NCBI RefSeq assembly: GCF_030486405.1
Contig: NZ_CP129613.1
Span: 2,170,001 to 2,234,000 of the forward strand
Reading direction: 5' to 3'
DNA: 64,000 nt
DNA from: Mycolicibacterium sp. HK-90
GTDB lineage: Bacteria > Actinomycetota > Actinomycetes > Mycobacteriales > Mycobacteriaceae
A program made the translations under genes and the position numbers. Shown here piece by piece: positions 44,331 through 54,167 of this stretch (its first letter is position 1; each line of letters opens with the position of its first letter). The notes beneath the pieces were generated by a model. The model ran no database searches. It was not told the DNA's origin and saw only the letters and a list, made by a program, of their open reading frames with translations.

Positions 44331-47300
44331 CTATACGAACAGGTGATCGGCGTAGACGAGGCGCCGCTCCCACGCCGGCACCGGCGCATGGTCGCCGACG
44401 AACGGGTCGGCGTCGAACTGTTCCCATTCCTCGATGCGAATGCGCCAGTCAGATGACTCATCACCGGGGCGAGCCAGCGGAATCACCGTCCCGGCGTCCA
44501 ACTCGCCCAACCACGAGACTTCGTACGGTTCGTCGCCGCCTCCCCGGGCGATCAGGAGGCTTTCGTCAACCGTGTCCCAACCCAGATCGGTGTTGAGCGT
44601 CGGGTTGCGCCGCTGCAGGCGGGCGAAGACGCGGCGGTCCTCCGCAAGGCCTACCCGACGGCCGGTCACACCGGTGACCACCACCCGCACGTGGCTGTCG
44701 TCGGTGCGGTTGATACTTGTGGTGCGTTCGGGCGGGATTTGCACGAAATCGCAACGGACCGGGGGAGATAAGTGGCAGCCCGGGTTGGAGTTGGGTTGAT
44801 ATCGGCACACTGCGAGCCGTAGGAACGGCCAGAAGGTCGCTCCCGGATTGAGCGCTACATCGGCATACCAGAGGCGGCGCTCCTCGTTGTATTGCGGCCG
44901 ATATCCGGCGACCAACACCTGCGGGGTGCCGGGCGCGGTGAGCATGGGCAGCGTGGCGAGTGGTCCGACCGGCCGGCCCGGGGCCGGGTGGTCGTCGTAC
45001 CCGATCTGACGCAGCAGATCATCGACCTGCACCATCGTCATGGTGCGTTGCCCCACCTTCGGGCCCGACCAGATGGGATCGCTGCCCCACTTGCTGACGA
45101 AGGGGAACCCCGATTCATCCTCGGGAGGTTCACCGAACTCGTCCCCGCGCACCGCCAGCACCACACCGAGCAGCTCGTTGTTGCCACTCGAAAACCATGG
45201 CCGCTCAAGATATATCCGCACGCCGGCGCGTCGGGTACGGCGCCAGGCGAAGGGTTGTTCAGGTTCGACGTCGTCGGACCAGCGGAACATCGGAAGCACC
45301 GAGTGCACGATCGGCGCCGCCGGAACCGCGGACGACGGCACCGTCACCTGCACGGCCGGGCCGCTGACCGATCCGTCCGGTGCCTCGCTCGGTTCGAAGT
45401 ACTCGCGGAACCGCGTCGTCGCACGGAATCGGTAGTTGATCGTGTGATGGCGCGTATCGCCGATCTCGTGGCGGCTCGCATGTGCGACGACGGGGCCTCG
45501 GCCCGGCAGGTCGAATTCGGAGTCTGTCGCTTCCAGCAGCGCGATGCTCTCGTACGGGCGGATGTGGGTACTGAACGCGACGGCCTCCGTCGTGTGCTTC
45601 GTCGGAGTATCGCGCGTCAGATCGTCGACGTCATCGGTCCAGAAGGCGTGGGCCACCAGGCTGTCCGTGCTGGGCCCGTGCAGCTTCACCCCGCCTCGCA
45701 GGATCGCAGTTGTCCCTCCAGGGGGCCGCAGTGCGGTCAGCTTTTTCGGGCGGGGCGCCTGTATCGGCCGCGGTACCGCGTGGACGAGCATGACGTCTTC
45801 GAACGGCGTGAGCGCCCACAGCCACCCATCCGCGGCCGCTTCCACCACATCGGCGTTTTGTCGGACCGCGTCGGGCAGGTGGCGCCACGGCCCCAACAGA
45901 TCGAGAGACTGCCGGTCGAGGCTGCTGGCCAGCCGGAACCGCTGGATGTCGCCCGGCGGCACACTGATCGAGATGGTCCGGCCGTCGATCTCACCCGAGA
46001 GTTTCGTACCACCCTGCAGGACAAGGCGATAGGGCTCGATACCCGGCCAGAGTCCGCCGTAGTCGGCGGTGAGGCCCTCGCCACCGAACGGGAACGGGAT
46101 CGACCGGTCGGCCCCGGCCTCCGGAAAGACCAAGGCCACTCCCTTGGCCAGCGGATCCGGAAGATACGGCAGCGCCAACTCGTCGACATCGTGCACGACA
46201 TACTGTCCGGCAGGCAGCACCGTTCCGTCCTTCTGGCCGGTGTCGAACTGCTTCTTCTTCGCCGCTTTGAACTCTGTGAAGGACAGAAAGGTGGTCTGAT
46301 CCCCGTTGTGCGCCAGTCCGATTCCCGGCTGGTCCAATCGGGCAGGCGGGTTGTGGATGTCGGCTCGGGTCGGATCGTCGAAGGTGCCGTCTTCACTCAG
46401 GATCCACCCGAGCATCTTGCGCTGGTCGGCTGGGTCGGACGATCCGATGGCCTCGTCGAACTTGCCGTGTAGCTCGGCACCCATCTGGCTGGTCTTGGGC
46501 GGTGCGAGGTGACGCTGAGATGTCGCCGTGGGAGCGGTGACCACGACGGTGCCCGACGACGAGTCCTGGACCACATCGGAGCGAATCACCAGCACCCGCA
46601 AAGACTCTCCAGCGGTGTATCGGTGGCGCGGGATCACCGCCGGGCTCAGCACCGGATCCCAGCGCAGGAAAGGGTGCAGCCGGGTGACCGTTTCGGGGGA
46701 GCGTCCCATCGCCGGATCGCTCACGAACGGCTGGCCGCGATCGGCGAGCGCGCGCTCGAAGGCAGCTGCCACCGCGCGGGCGCGGGGGGACGACCACCGC
46801 GGCGCCATCCCGACCGCACCGAGTTCCGCTCCCAGGCCATGCGGCAACTCCGCGGTGAGATCCGGTGTTTCGGTGGTGGGGAAGTGACGCGCCGGTGTCG
46901 TGCCGAGAGCGGAGCGTGTGGCCGCACGGAGCGCGGGCCAGTGCTGCCCGCCGGTCGCGCCGTCGGCCGTGAGTGGTGCCGCCGATGTCGGATCATGAGG
47001 CCTGGAGTTCCCGGCGAGGTCGACGCCCCAGGCCCGAAATGCGTAGGCGCGGCCGTAGCGCAGTCGCGGCAGCGATCCCCGCCGGATCTGGGCGATCGAC
47101 CGGATCGGGTGGGTGGGCTCCCCGTCGAACTCGGTGGGGGTGTCCTCCACAACCTCTTCGCCGTTCCTGCGCACGATTCGTTTCCCGGGCCGCGGAACCG
47201 ACAGGCTCCACCCCTCCCAGCCGAACAGCGCTTCGTGAACGTGAATCGGTGAGCGGTCGATGCCCGGCGTCTCGTGCACGGAACTGACTTGGATGAAACC

Positions 47301-48617
47301 CTCTTCGGGATGCGCATCGAAGACGAGTTGATCGGCGACGAAGATATCGGCAAGGCGATGATGGAGGGATCGCCAGCGCTGGATCTCGTGATCCCACACC
47401 TCGACCCGCATACCGCGTGTGATGTCCTCGGTGTAGAGCACCGGCTCGCGACCGTCGATCATGGCAAATGCCAACCGGCGTTGTTCAGCGAGCTGCTGCT
47501 GAATGCTCAAGGCCTGCCGGCGGCGGGCGACGGTGAAACCGGACGACCGCAATGCCGGCGTCGCCGCGTTCACCGGTTCGCCGTTGGCTTCGCATTTCAG
47601 CAGCCGCGGCAACGTCCAGATGAACCGATCCAGCTTCAGAGCGGAGCCGTCGACGTCGAGATCCAGTACGGTGAACAATTCCTCATCGCCGAGCCGCAGT
47701 GCCCCGTCCGCCCAGTCCTGACCCTTCGGGACGCTCACCAGAGCGTCGCCGGCAGGGCGGCAGCGCACCCGCGTCGCCCGGTTGGCGCTCGCGTCGCCGT
47801 CCAGGACGATCCGCGCCGACAACCAGGACGCGGCCCTCAGCGCGTCGAGATCGGCAACCCGTAGATCGATCACGAGGCCGAGCACGCGTTGCAAGGCCGG
47901 CATGTCACCAACCGTTGCGCACCGGTCGTGGAATTCCGGATCCGGTGGCACGACTTTGGGCTCGTCGGCGCCGGGCTCGGGGCCCTCTCGATACGGATCC
48001 TGGGATTCCGGCCTCTCGTAGAACCGCCGGCAGCGGTGCAGCTGCAGGCCGATCGAACTCAACCAATCCTGCTCGTTGTCCACGAATTCTTCGATGTCGG
48101 CCAGGGTTCGGTCGGATTCGACGTATCTGTCGAACGACGCGGTCACGCGCGACTCGTCGTACCTCACCCGGTCGCCGACGGCGCCCATGAGCTGACGCGA
48201 GAGCGGATGACGGGACGGCGGCGGCGGTGTGGTCGGGCCCGCATAGATCGCCGACATGTGAAGCGCCTTGGCAATGTTCATCACCGTCGCGGCAGAGAAG
48301 CTGCGCCACCTTCGGTTGTGTTCATCCCAGTCGGGTACCTCGCTGTCGCGCACCGGTGTGGTGGACGGGAATGCGGCCGCCCACACCTGCGGCGAGATCA
48401 CATCGAGGATCGGACGGCATGGGATCTGCCCGACATCGCTGTACAGCTCGATCGTCGATGACCGCACGACCTCGGCCCAGGACGGGAACAGGTGCCACTG
48501 GCCCAGTTCCGTGACCGTTCCCGACACGATTCGTGGCGAGACGTAGAGCGAGACATGATGTTTCGCACCGCGGTCGAGCGAATGCGGCAGCGCGGTAACG
48601 AGATAGAACTCAGACAT
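44331..48617 (-). CDS. giant uncharacterised protein, 1,428 residues
   Basis: A very large soluble protein without signal peptide or clear transmembrane helix. The start is MSEFYLVTALPHSLDRGAKHHVSLYVSPRIV. The predicted character is beta-rich with many Trp, Arg and Pro. YAFRAWGVDLAGNSR near residue 530 resembles an immunoglobulin-like or fibronectin-type strand pattern. The region 1,200-1,428 (PQVLVAGYRPQYNEERRLWYADVALNPG, LRLAVCRYQPNS) looks like a further domain. I recognise no catalytic motif. It begins 9 bp after the stop of the 1,213-residue gene, so the two are surely co-expressed. Confidence 0.8.
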   Translation of the reverse strand: MSEFYLVTALPHSLDRGAKHHVSLYVSPRIVSGTVTELGQWHLFPSWAEVVRSSTIELYSDVGQIPCRPILDVISPQVWAAAFPSTTPVRDSEVPDWDEHNRRWRSFSAATVMNIAKALHMSAIYAGPTTPPPPSRHPLSRQLMGAVGDRVRYDESRVTASFDRYVESDRTLADIEEFVDNEQDWLSSIGLQLHRCRRFYERPESQDPYREGPEPGADEPKVVPPDPEFHDRCATVGDMPALQRVLGLVIDLRVADLDALRAASWLSARIVLDGDASANRATRVRCRPAGDALVSVPKGQDWADGALRLGDEELFTVLDLDVDGSALKLDRFIWTLPRLLKCEANGEPVNAATPALRSSGFTVARRRQALSIQQQLAEQRRLAFAMIDGREPVLYTEDITRGMRVEVWDHEIQRWRSLHHRLADIFVADQLVFDAHPEEGFIQVSSVHETPGIDRSPIHVHEALFGWEGWSLSVPRPGKRIVRRNGEEVVEDTPTEFDGEPTHPIRSIAQIRRGSLPRLRYGRAYAFRAWGVDLAGNSRPHDPTSAAPLTADGATGGQHWPALRAATRSALGTTPARHFPTTETPDLTAELPHGLGAELGAVGMAPRWSSPRARAVAAAFERALADRGQPFVSDPAMGRSPETVTRLHPFLRWDPVLSPAVIPRHRYTAGESLRVLVIRSDVVQDSSSGTVVVTAPTATSQRHLAPPKTSQMGAELHGKFDEAIGSSDPADQRKMLGWILSEDGTFDDPTRADIHNPPARLDQPGIGLAHNGDQTTFLSFTEFKAAKKKQFDTGQKDGTVLPAGQYVVHDVDELALPYLPDPLAKGVALVFPEAGADRSIPFPFGGEGLTADYGGLWPGIEPYRLVLQGGTKLSGEIDGRTISISVPPGDIQRFRLASSLDRQSLDLLGPWRHLPDAVRQNADVVEAAADGWLWALTPFEDVMLVHAVPRPIQAPRPKKLTALRPPGGTTAILRGGVKLHGPSTDSLVAHAFWTDDVDDLTRDTPTKHTTEAVAFSTHIRPYESIALLEATDSEFDLPGRGPVVAHASRHEIGDTRHHTINYRFRATTRFREYFEPSEAPDGSVSGPAVQVTVPSSAVPAAPIVHSVLPMFRWSDDVEPEQPFAWRRTRRAGVRIYLERPWFSSGNNELLGVVLAVRGDEFGEPPEDESGFPFVSKWGSDPIWSGPKVGQRTMTMVQVDDLLRQIGYDDHPAPGRPVGPLATLPMLTAPGTPQVLVAGYRPQYNEERRLWYADVALNPGATFWPFLRLAVCRYQPNSNPGCHLSPPVRCDFVQIPPERTTSINRTDDSHVRVVVTGVTGRRVGLAEDRRVFARLQRRNPTLNTDLGWDTVDESLLIARGGGDEPYEVSWLGELDAGTVIPLARPGDESSDWRIRIEEWEQFDADPFVGDHAPVPAWERRLVYADHLFV

Positions 48618-48626
48618 CCGCCGTCC

Positions 48627-51600
48627 TTACTCGGGGTCGAACGCGAGGCAGTAGGTAGACCAGTAGGGCGACACCCCGCTCTCGGCGCCCATCACCTTCC
48701 GGAACGGTGGGTCGCCCTTGCTTCCGGCGAAGCTTCGGCTGGCTTCGACGGAGACCGATTTTTCGATGCCGCCGATGCTCACGTGCAACGTGACTCTCGC
48801 GCGCCCGGTGAGCTTTCCGGTCAACGTGTCGTACTTCAGCTCCATGTAGAGCTCGAGCCCGGCCGACACCACACCGAGCACCTCGACTTCGCCGCGCATG
48901 CGGTAGAACCCGGCGATCGACCCCTCGTCCCCTTCGAGGCGGATATAGACGCCGAGGGTCACCGAGATCACCCCGGAGGCCACGCCCAGATCGACCGCTA
49001 TGCACGCACCGGCTTCCAGCCCGATCTCGAGCACCGCAAGTCCATCCGGCGCGATCCGTACACCGCACCAGCCGCCGCCACCCAGGAGCACGACGGCGAT
49101 CATGAAAGGGCGTTCGCGAGTGCAGAAGTTGAAACCGACGGTCACGACCTTGCCGAAGAAGGGAACTTGCACATCGGCGCCGATGGACAGATTGGTGATG
49201 GAGAACATGCCGAGCGGGATGTCGGGCAGCGCGATGGTGACACCGGCAACCATGCCGTCCGCGGTGACGTCGATGTTCGGCGGGTCGGAGAAGGCGTCGA
49301 GGGGGATCGCGTCGGCGAGGTCGCTCACGAACGAGAGGACACCGAGAAACTCGACGCCTTTCATCAGGAGGTCGACTCCGGGTTTGGCCGTGGATCCGGC
49401 GGCGAACGCCAGCCGCTCGACGCTCAGGCGCACGAGCGGATCGGCGGGCAACACAAGCGCGAACCGGCTGAGCTCCGCGAGGATCTGGGTGCCCGGCTTG
49501 GCGTTTCCACCGGCTTGGCCGGTAATCGCGAGGCGGAATGTCCCTTTCGGGGCGCCCGGCCACGGATCACGGAACTTGAGTGCGGCCAGGCCGAGTACGG
49601 AGTAGGCGTCGACCAGTTCCGGCTGCCACTCGTAGCGGAAGCGAACCAGCGCGAAGTCCGAGACGAAACCGTTGACGTATTTGTAGAGGCCGGCGTACAG
49701 CTTTTGCGGCGCACCGGCGACCTCGATGAGCAGATCGGCGACCGCGCGCAAGACGTTGCCCATATAGAGCGGAAGCTTGGCCGCGAGATCCTTGAGCGTG
49801 TTCGCCTCGTCGAGGATCTGTTCGACGTAGGCCTGGAGCAGACCTTCGACTTCTGCTTCGCCTCTGCCTTTGAGCGAGGCGATCTTGGCCGGCAGGTCAT
49901 CGACCAACGCATCGATGTTCGGCTTCACGCTTTCTGCGAGCGCGCGTGCCTCCTCGGCCGCATCGATCAGTGCCTGCGGCCCACCCGCCGCCTGCACCAC
50001 CATCCGCTGTGCTTCGGCGACCGCGTCACCGACTGCCTTCGCGGCGTGGGCCATGTCGGCGATGAACGCCTCGATGCGGTCGACGACCTCCGACACTACC
50101 TCGGGGATCTTGGTCAGATCGGATTCGAACAAGTCATCCAAGGCGAAGAGCCCGAACAACTTTGGCACCGAGCCCTGGAGGTAATCCTTGGGATTGCCCG
50201 ACACCGCCGCACTCCCCGTTACGCCGGACTCGCGGGACAGGGCGCGAATCGGCAGGTTCGGCGCTACGAAACCGCCGCCCTTGTCGGTGCCTGACGGGGC
50301 CGGCCCAGACGGGGCCTGACCGAAGGCAAGGACGGGGAGCGCCACAGTGGAATCGGTGTGGTGCTCGGGGGCGGCCTCCCCCTGCACCAGGACGCGCGCC
50401 CACAGGCCCCCGGACCCGGCGAAGTCGGATTTCCGGTACAGCTCGTGGTACGCGATCGGCACCGGCCCCACGCCCGAGATCTTCTGCACGGCAGGCAGTG
50501 TCACCTTCGCACTGCTCATTCTCGGTGTCGAGTCGCCGAGACCGGCACGGCCGAGGAACGACAGCGTGGCTGCTTCTGCCGTGGCGTCCTCGCCCTTTTC
50601 GATTGCGGCGGCGGTGGTTCGGGGCGGCCGGGCCGGCGCGAACGCCACCCGCTGGCCGGCAGCGCCGACGTGACGGTCGCCGTCGTCGGCGTATTCGTCA
50701 TCGATCGTCGCGTAGTCCTGAAAGTGCTCGGCGACCCAGATGAGCGGCATCTGCAGGCGCACGGGTGCGCCGTCATGGTCGACGGCATCGATGATGAAAC
50801 CGAATCGTTGGCCACCGACGGACGGCCAGAAGTAGCTGTCCCGCTCATCACTGCTCGGTTCATCGAGTGTCGGGGTGACCAGCGGACGGATCTCGACCGA
50901 CGTAAAAGGAAGGTCACGCCGCGCGCCATAGACCCGCTGCGGTTCGTTGATGACCAGGAACATTCGCTGGTATAGCGACGCGACGGAAGGCGAAACGTCC
51001 TTCATCTTGCGTTGGGTGACCTTGACAAGCGCCGCCTGGTGACCCCACGGATACAGGTATCCCGGATAGGTGACCCGCACATACTGGTCGCGGCCGAGCG
51101 GTGCGATGTGGTCCCAACCCAAGATCGACGTCATATGGACCTGCGAGTAGGGCTTGGTGGTCCAGCCCCCGTGCAGATCCAGCCAGGCGCCCAGACTCGA
51201 GAGCCACAGCGCGTTCGCGCCGACGGGAACCGGCTCGACCGATCGTCGTCCGCCCGGCCATGTTTCGGCGCTCTGCCGCACCAGCATGTGCCGGTCTGCC
51301 CGGTCGAGTGACATCCGGAATCCGGGATCGGCGAACGGCGGTTCTTGGCCCAGGTTTTCGCCGGGATCCCGCCACGCGGTTCCTGCGGTGTCCCGATCGC
51401 GGGCCCAGATGGCTCGCACGATGCGACGCCGGGCGTCGCGCTCGTCGGCGACCGTCGTCCCGTCCGGCGTCGTGCGCGCAATCGCCAACCGGCTGTGCCA
51501 CAGTTCGATGTGCCACGGCGATTCCTTCGAGAGCACCGGGGAATCGGCGTGGGCCCACCGGGCTTCGTCGCTGGGCGAGATGACGAGCCGGTAGGGCGCC

Positions 51601-52268
51601 TCGATCGCGGTCTCTTCGGGGCCGGGCGGATAGCTCAGCACCGGGAACCGGTGCCAGAACACCTCGTCAACGGGTCGTCCGATCCTGCGGCCACGGCCAT
51701 CGTCGCCGTCTCGGACGTCGACGATGCCGGGCCGAATTCGCGCCAATTGGCGGATCCTGCGTAATTCCCACGGCCACAGATCATTCGGGTGCACCGGCAC
51801 CTCGTCGAAGAGCTGTTCGGCAAGCCACGGAGGTATCAGCAGCACGTTCTCGCCGGTCTGGCCGACCGGCGGTGCGTTCCCCGGCAGTGCGAGGTTGTGC
51901 ACGAGGAGCTTGAGCCGCCGCATCGCCGCGAGAATGCCGGTCGTGGAGTACTCGATCGTCTCGCCTTCGGGAACGCGGAACACCAGCCGGCTGGACCGCG
52001 CCGGTCGCATCCCGACCGGCGGCCTCGGGCGCGCGTCCGGACCGTCCCCGGGGCGCAGCGCCTCGACGGTCGAGGAGGACATGCCCTCGTAGATGGCTTC
52101 CTCGCCGAGGTGCTGAGGACCGAATCCGACGATGAGCCGGCCGAACTGGCTGCCCGCCAGTAGATGGGCGGGGTGACCGGCGTCTTCGACCAGTTCGAAG
52201 TTGAGCGCGTCGACCCGCAGCGCGACGAGGTCGGTCGGTCTGATGACGTCGAAGTGCAGATGGGACAT
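48627..52268 (-). CDS. giant uncharacterised protein, 1,213 residues, with coiled coil and beta-rich C-terminus
   Basis: A large soluble protein that heads the operon. Start at 52268 behind AGGAGGGCGC. Residues about 350-500 hold LWLSSLGAWLDLHGGW and RDQYVRVTYPGYLYPWGHQAALVKVTQRKM, a patch that looks conserved. Residues about 715-850 are a long helical, Ala/Glu-rich coiled coil. The last 220 residues alternate short hydrophobic strands with glycine (VVLLGGGGWCGV, LEIGLEAGACIAVDLGVASGVISVTLGVYIRL), suggesting a beta-sheet or beta-helix surface. No signal peptide, secretion motif or enzyme motif is visible. A structural, possibly multimeric role is inferred. Confidence 0.8.
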   Translation of the reverse strand: MSHLHFDVIRPTDLVALRVDALNFELVEDAGHPAHLLAGSQFGRLIVGFGPQHLGEEAIYEGMSSSTVEALRPGDGPDARPRPPVGMRPARSSRLVFRVPEGETIEYSTTGILAAMRRLKLLVHNLALPGNAPPVGQTGENVLLIPPWLAEQLFDEVPVHPNDLWPWELRRIRQLARIRPGIVDVRDGDDGRGRRIGRPVDEVFWHRFPVLSYPPGPEETAIEAPYRLVISPSDEARWAHADSPVLSKESPWHIELWHSRLAIARTTPDGTTVADERDARRRIVRAIWARDRDTAGTAWRDPGENLGQEPPFADPGFRMSLDRADRHMLVRQSAETWPGGRRSVEPVPVGANALWLSSLGAWLDLHGGWTTKPYSQVHMTSILGWDHIAPLGRDQYVRVTYPGYLYPWGHQAALVKVTQRKMKDVSPSVASLYQRMFLVINEPQRVYGARRDLPFTSVEIRPLVTPTLDEPSSDERDSYFWPSVGGQRFGFIIDAVDHDGAPVRLQMPLIWVAEHFQDYATIDDEYADDGDRHVGAAGQRVAFAPARPPRTTAAAIEKGEDATAEAATLSFLGRAGLGDSTPRMSSAKVTLPAVQKISGVGPVPIAYHELYRKSDFAGSGGLWARVLVQGEAAPEHHTDSTVALPVLAFGQAPSGPAPSGTDKGGGFVAPNLPIRALSRESGVTGSAAVSGNPKDYLQGSVPKLFGLFALDDLFESDLTKIPEVVSEVVDRIEAFIADMAHAAKAVGDAVAEAQRMVVQAAGGPQALIDAAEEARALAESVKPNIDALVDDLPAKIASLKGRGEAEVEGLLQAYVEQILDEANTLKDLAAKLPLYMGNVLRAVADLLIEVAGAPQKLYAGLYKYVNGFVSDFALVRFRYEWQPELVDAYSVLGLAALKFRDPWPGAPKGTFRLAITGQAGGNAKPGTQILAELSRFALVLPADPLVRLSVERLAFAAGSTAKPGVDLLMKGVEFLGVLSFVSDLADAIPLDAFSDPPNIDVTADGMVAGVTIALPDIPLGMFSITNLSIGADVQVPFFGKVVTVGFNFCTRERPFMIAVVLLGGGGWCGVRIAPDGLAVLEIGLEAGACIAVDLGVASGVISVTLGVYIRLEGDEGSIAGFYRMRGEVEVLGVVSAGLELYMELKYDTLTGKLTGRARVTLHVSIGGIEKSVSVEASRSFAGSKGDPPFRKVMGAESGVSPYWSTYCLAFDPE

Positions 52269-52477
52269 GCGCCCTCCTGGCCTCGCAGGATCCATCGATC
52301 GGCACCGCACCCGGGCCTCGATACATTCCTAGTTGGCCCGTGCCGGGCCGGATAGAGTAGTCCGCTACCTAACTTGTGACACCGCGGCGGCGGTGTCGAC
52401 CAACACGCCTCCATCTGTGACTCTTGACCAAAATCGTTTTTTGGTCAACGCTGATGTGACAGGACATAGGAGGTGCG
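52269..52477. promoter_or_regulatory. divergent control region of the giant-protein operon and TetR gene
   Basis: This 209-bp region contains TTGACCAAAA-TCGTT-TTTTGGTCAA (52424-52448), a perfect 10-bp-arm palindrome that is a strong TetR operator candidate 30 bp before the TetR start. It also holds a GC hairpin GACACCGC...CGGTGTC around 52378-52399. TACTCT on the minus strand near 52351-52356 is a possible -10 for the giant-protein operon. Confidence 0.65.
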
Positions 52478-53191
52478 ATGTCGGACGCGCGACGGGAACG
52501 GGCAGACCGGATCCTCGACACAGTGTCGGACTTGCTGCTGCGCTGGGGTTATCGGCGGATCAGGATCGACGAGGTCGCCAAACGGTCCGGGATCGGCAAG
52601 GGGACGGTCTATCTGCATTGGCGTACCCGTGAACAGATGCTCGCCGCCGTCGGATCGCGGGAAACCGCCAGGATGGTGGACGCCGTCACCGAGTCCATGA
52701 GGGCCGATCCCCAGACCGTGCTGCCGCACCGGCTCATGCGGCGAATCTTCCTCGAGGCGATGGGCCGTCCCGTGCTGCGCGCCATCTACACGCAGGACAT
52801 CGAAACAGTGGACGCATTGGCGACCGACCGGTCCCAAAAGGCAATGGGAGGTGCGAATTTCGCCGGCTGGCGGGAGTACCTGGAGATAGTCCACCGGCAC
52901 GGCCTGCTGCGTGAGGGGCTCAGCCCGGCCGACGTGCACTACCCGCTCACGGCGACCGTCTACGGCTTCTTCGCGGCTGATCCGCTGCTGCCCGACGAAC
53001 TCGACCTGAGTCTGGACGACAAGGCCGACCAACTGGCCGGCACATTGCAGCGGGCTTTCGAGCCATCACGGCCGCCGGCCCGAAGACACCTGGATGCCGC
53101 GGCGGTCGAGGTCGTCGTTCTCTACGAACGGATCGCCGAGCAATTCCGGACACTCACCTACGCAGAAGGAGATCGCGATGAGCCGAAGTGA
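52478..53191 (+). CDS. TetR family regulator
   Basis: A 237-residue regulator. Helix-turn-helix: [48 protein letters not shown]. The C-terminal ligand domain is longer than usual. ATG 52478 follows AGGAGGTG. It is divergent from the giant-protein operon and overlaps a methyltransferase gene by 14 bp. It probably represses both directions through the 10-bp-arm palindrome. Confidence 0.88.
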   Translation: MSDARRERADRILDTVSDLLLRWGYRRIRIDEVAKRSGIGKGTVYLHWRTREQMLAAVGSRETARMVDAVTESMRADPQTVLPHRLMRRIFLEAMGRPVLRAIYTQDIETVDALATDRSQKAMGGANFAGWREYLEIVHRHGLLREGLSPADVHYPLTATVYGFFAADPLLPDELDLSLDDKADQLAGTLQRAFEPSRPPARRHLDAAAVEVVVLYERIAEQFRTLTYAEGDRDEPK

Positions 53192-54095
53192 CAACGACAG
53201 TTGGGATCTGGCATCGAGCGTCGGTGCGACGGCCACCGTGGTGGCCGCGCAGCGTGCGGTTGCCTCACGAGGGCCGGATCCGCTGATCGACGATCCCTAT
53301 GCCGAACCTCTGGTTCGTGCGGTGGGAGGCGATGTCGTCGTGACCATGCTCGACGGCGAGGACGCGCCGGACAGCATCGCCGCCCTCAACAGGAAGCAGC
53401 TCGCCGAGGCGATGGCGGTGCGAACCCGGTTCTTCGATGGCCTGTTCATCCACGCCGCCGCGGGCGTACGTCAAGCCGTGATACTGGCGTCCGGTCTGGA
53501 TACCCGCGCCTACCGCCTGCCGTGGCCGGCCGGGACCGTCGTGTACGAGATCGACCAGCCGGCGGTGATCGAGTTCAAGACCGCGACCCTTGCCGACCTG
53601 GGGGCCGACCCCGCCGCCACGCGTCGCGCTATCGCCGTCGACCTGCGCGACGACTGGCCAAAAGCCTTGGTGGACAACGGTTTGGACCCCGGAAAGCCGA
53701 CCGCGTGGATAGCCGAGGGGTTGCTGATCTACCTGCCGCCGCAGGCCCAGGATCAGCTGTTCGACAACATCACGCGGCTCAGCGCGCCCGGCAGCTATGT
53801 CGCCACCGAGTACATACCCGACGCCTCGGCATTTTCCGGAGATCAGTCACGGGGTGTGATGGAAGGCTTCCGCCGGTTCGGCTTCGATGGGGAGCTGCCC
53901 GAGCTCGTCTACCACGGGCAGCGCAGCTCCGTCGTCGAGTACCTGACGGCGTGTGGTTGGGATGTGACGGCGCAGACGCTCGACGAGGCCTATGCCGCCA
54001 ACGGGTTTGAACTCCCGGGTGATGAGATGTTCGCCGCGTTCGCCGATGCCCGCATCGTCAGCGGCGTGCTCACCGGCACATCATCGCCGGCTTGA
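53178..54095 (+). CDS. SAM-dependent methyltransferase (TIGR00027/LCMT-like family)
   Basis: A 305-residue methyltransferase of the family abundant in mycobacteria: [24 protein letters not shown] near the start, [35 protein letters not shown] with the SAM motif, [12 protein letters not shown] and [22 protein letters not shown]. Substrates of these enzymes are mostly unknown. ATG 53178 has AGAAGGAG upstream. Its stop is directly followed by the 54,096 palindrome. The coupling to the TetR gene suggests a role linked to the giant proteins or to a small molecule that the TetR senses. Confidence 0.88.
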   Translation: MSRSDNDSWDLASSVGATATVVAAQRAVASRGPDPLIDDPYAEPLVRAVGGDVVVTMLDGEDAPDSIAALNRKQLAEAMAVRTRFFDGLFIHAAAGVRQAVILASGLDTRAYRLPWPAGTVVYEIDQPAVIEFKTATLADLGADPAATRRAIAVDLRDDWPKALVDNGLDPGKPTAWIAEGLLIYLPPQAQDQLFDNITRLSAPGSYVATEYIPDASAFSGDQSRGVMEGFRRFGFDGELPELVYHGQRSSVVEYLTACGWDVTAQTLDEAYAANGFELPGDEMFAAFADARIVSGVLTGTSSPA

Positions 54096-54156
54096 GCCGA
54101 ATGGCCAGTTGTGGCACGCCGATCGCGAAAAAGCGTGTCGAAACTGGCCATTCGGC
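54096..54156. repeat. intact copy of the palindrome found around IS30
   Basis: Arms GCCGAATGGCCAGTT (54096-54110) and its perfect complement (54142-54156), with a second pairing block CACGC/GCGTG inside. The sequence design equals the split copy at 29490-29511/30856-30877. It lies between the convergent methyltransferase and geranylgeranyl reductase genes and can serve both as terminator. Confidence 0.8.
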
Positions 54157-54167
54157 ACAGCTGAGGG

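Noticed and set aside
43824..52268. Contractile injection, type VI or Tc-toxin system
   Set aside because: No sheath, tube, baseplate, AAA or Rhs/YD repeats are visible. Only an OmpA-like domain could recall such systems.
52268..52310. Earlier in-frame start of the 1,213-residue protein at 52310
   Set aside because: ATG 52268 has AGGAGGGCGC directly before it, and the extra 14 residues look like untranslated leader.
30856..54156. Prophage or integrative conjugative element
   Set aside because: No integrase, no tRNA target, and no phage structural or conjugation genes. The only mobile gene is the IS30 transposase.
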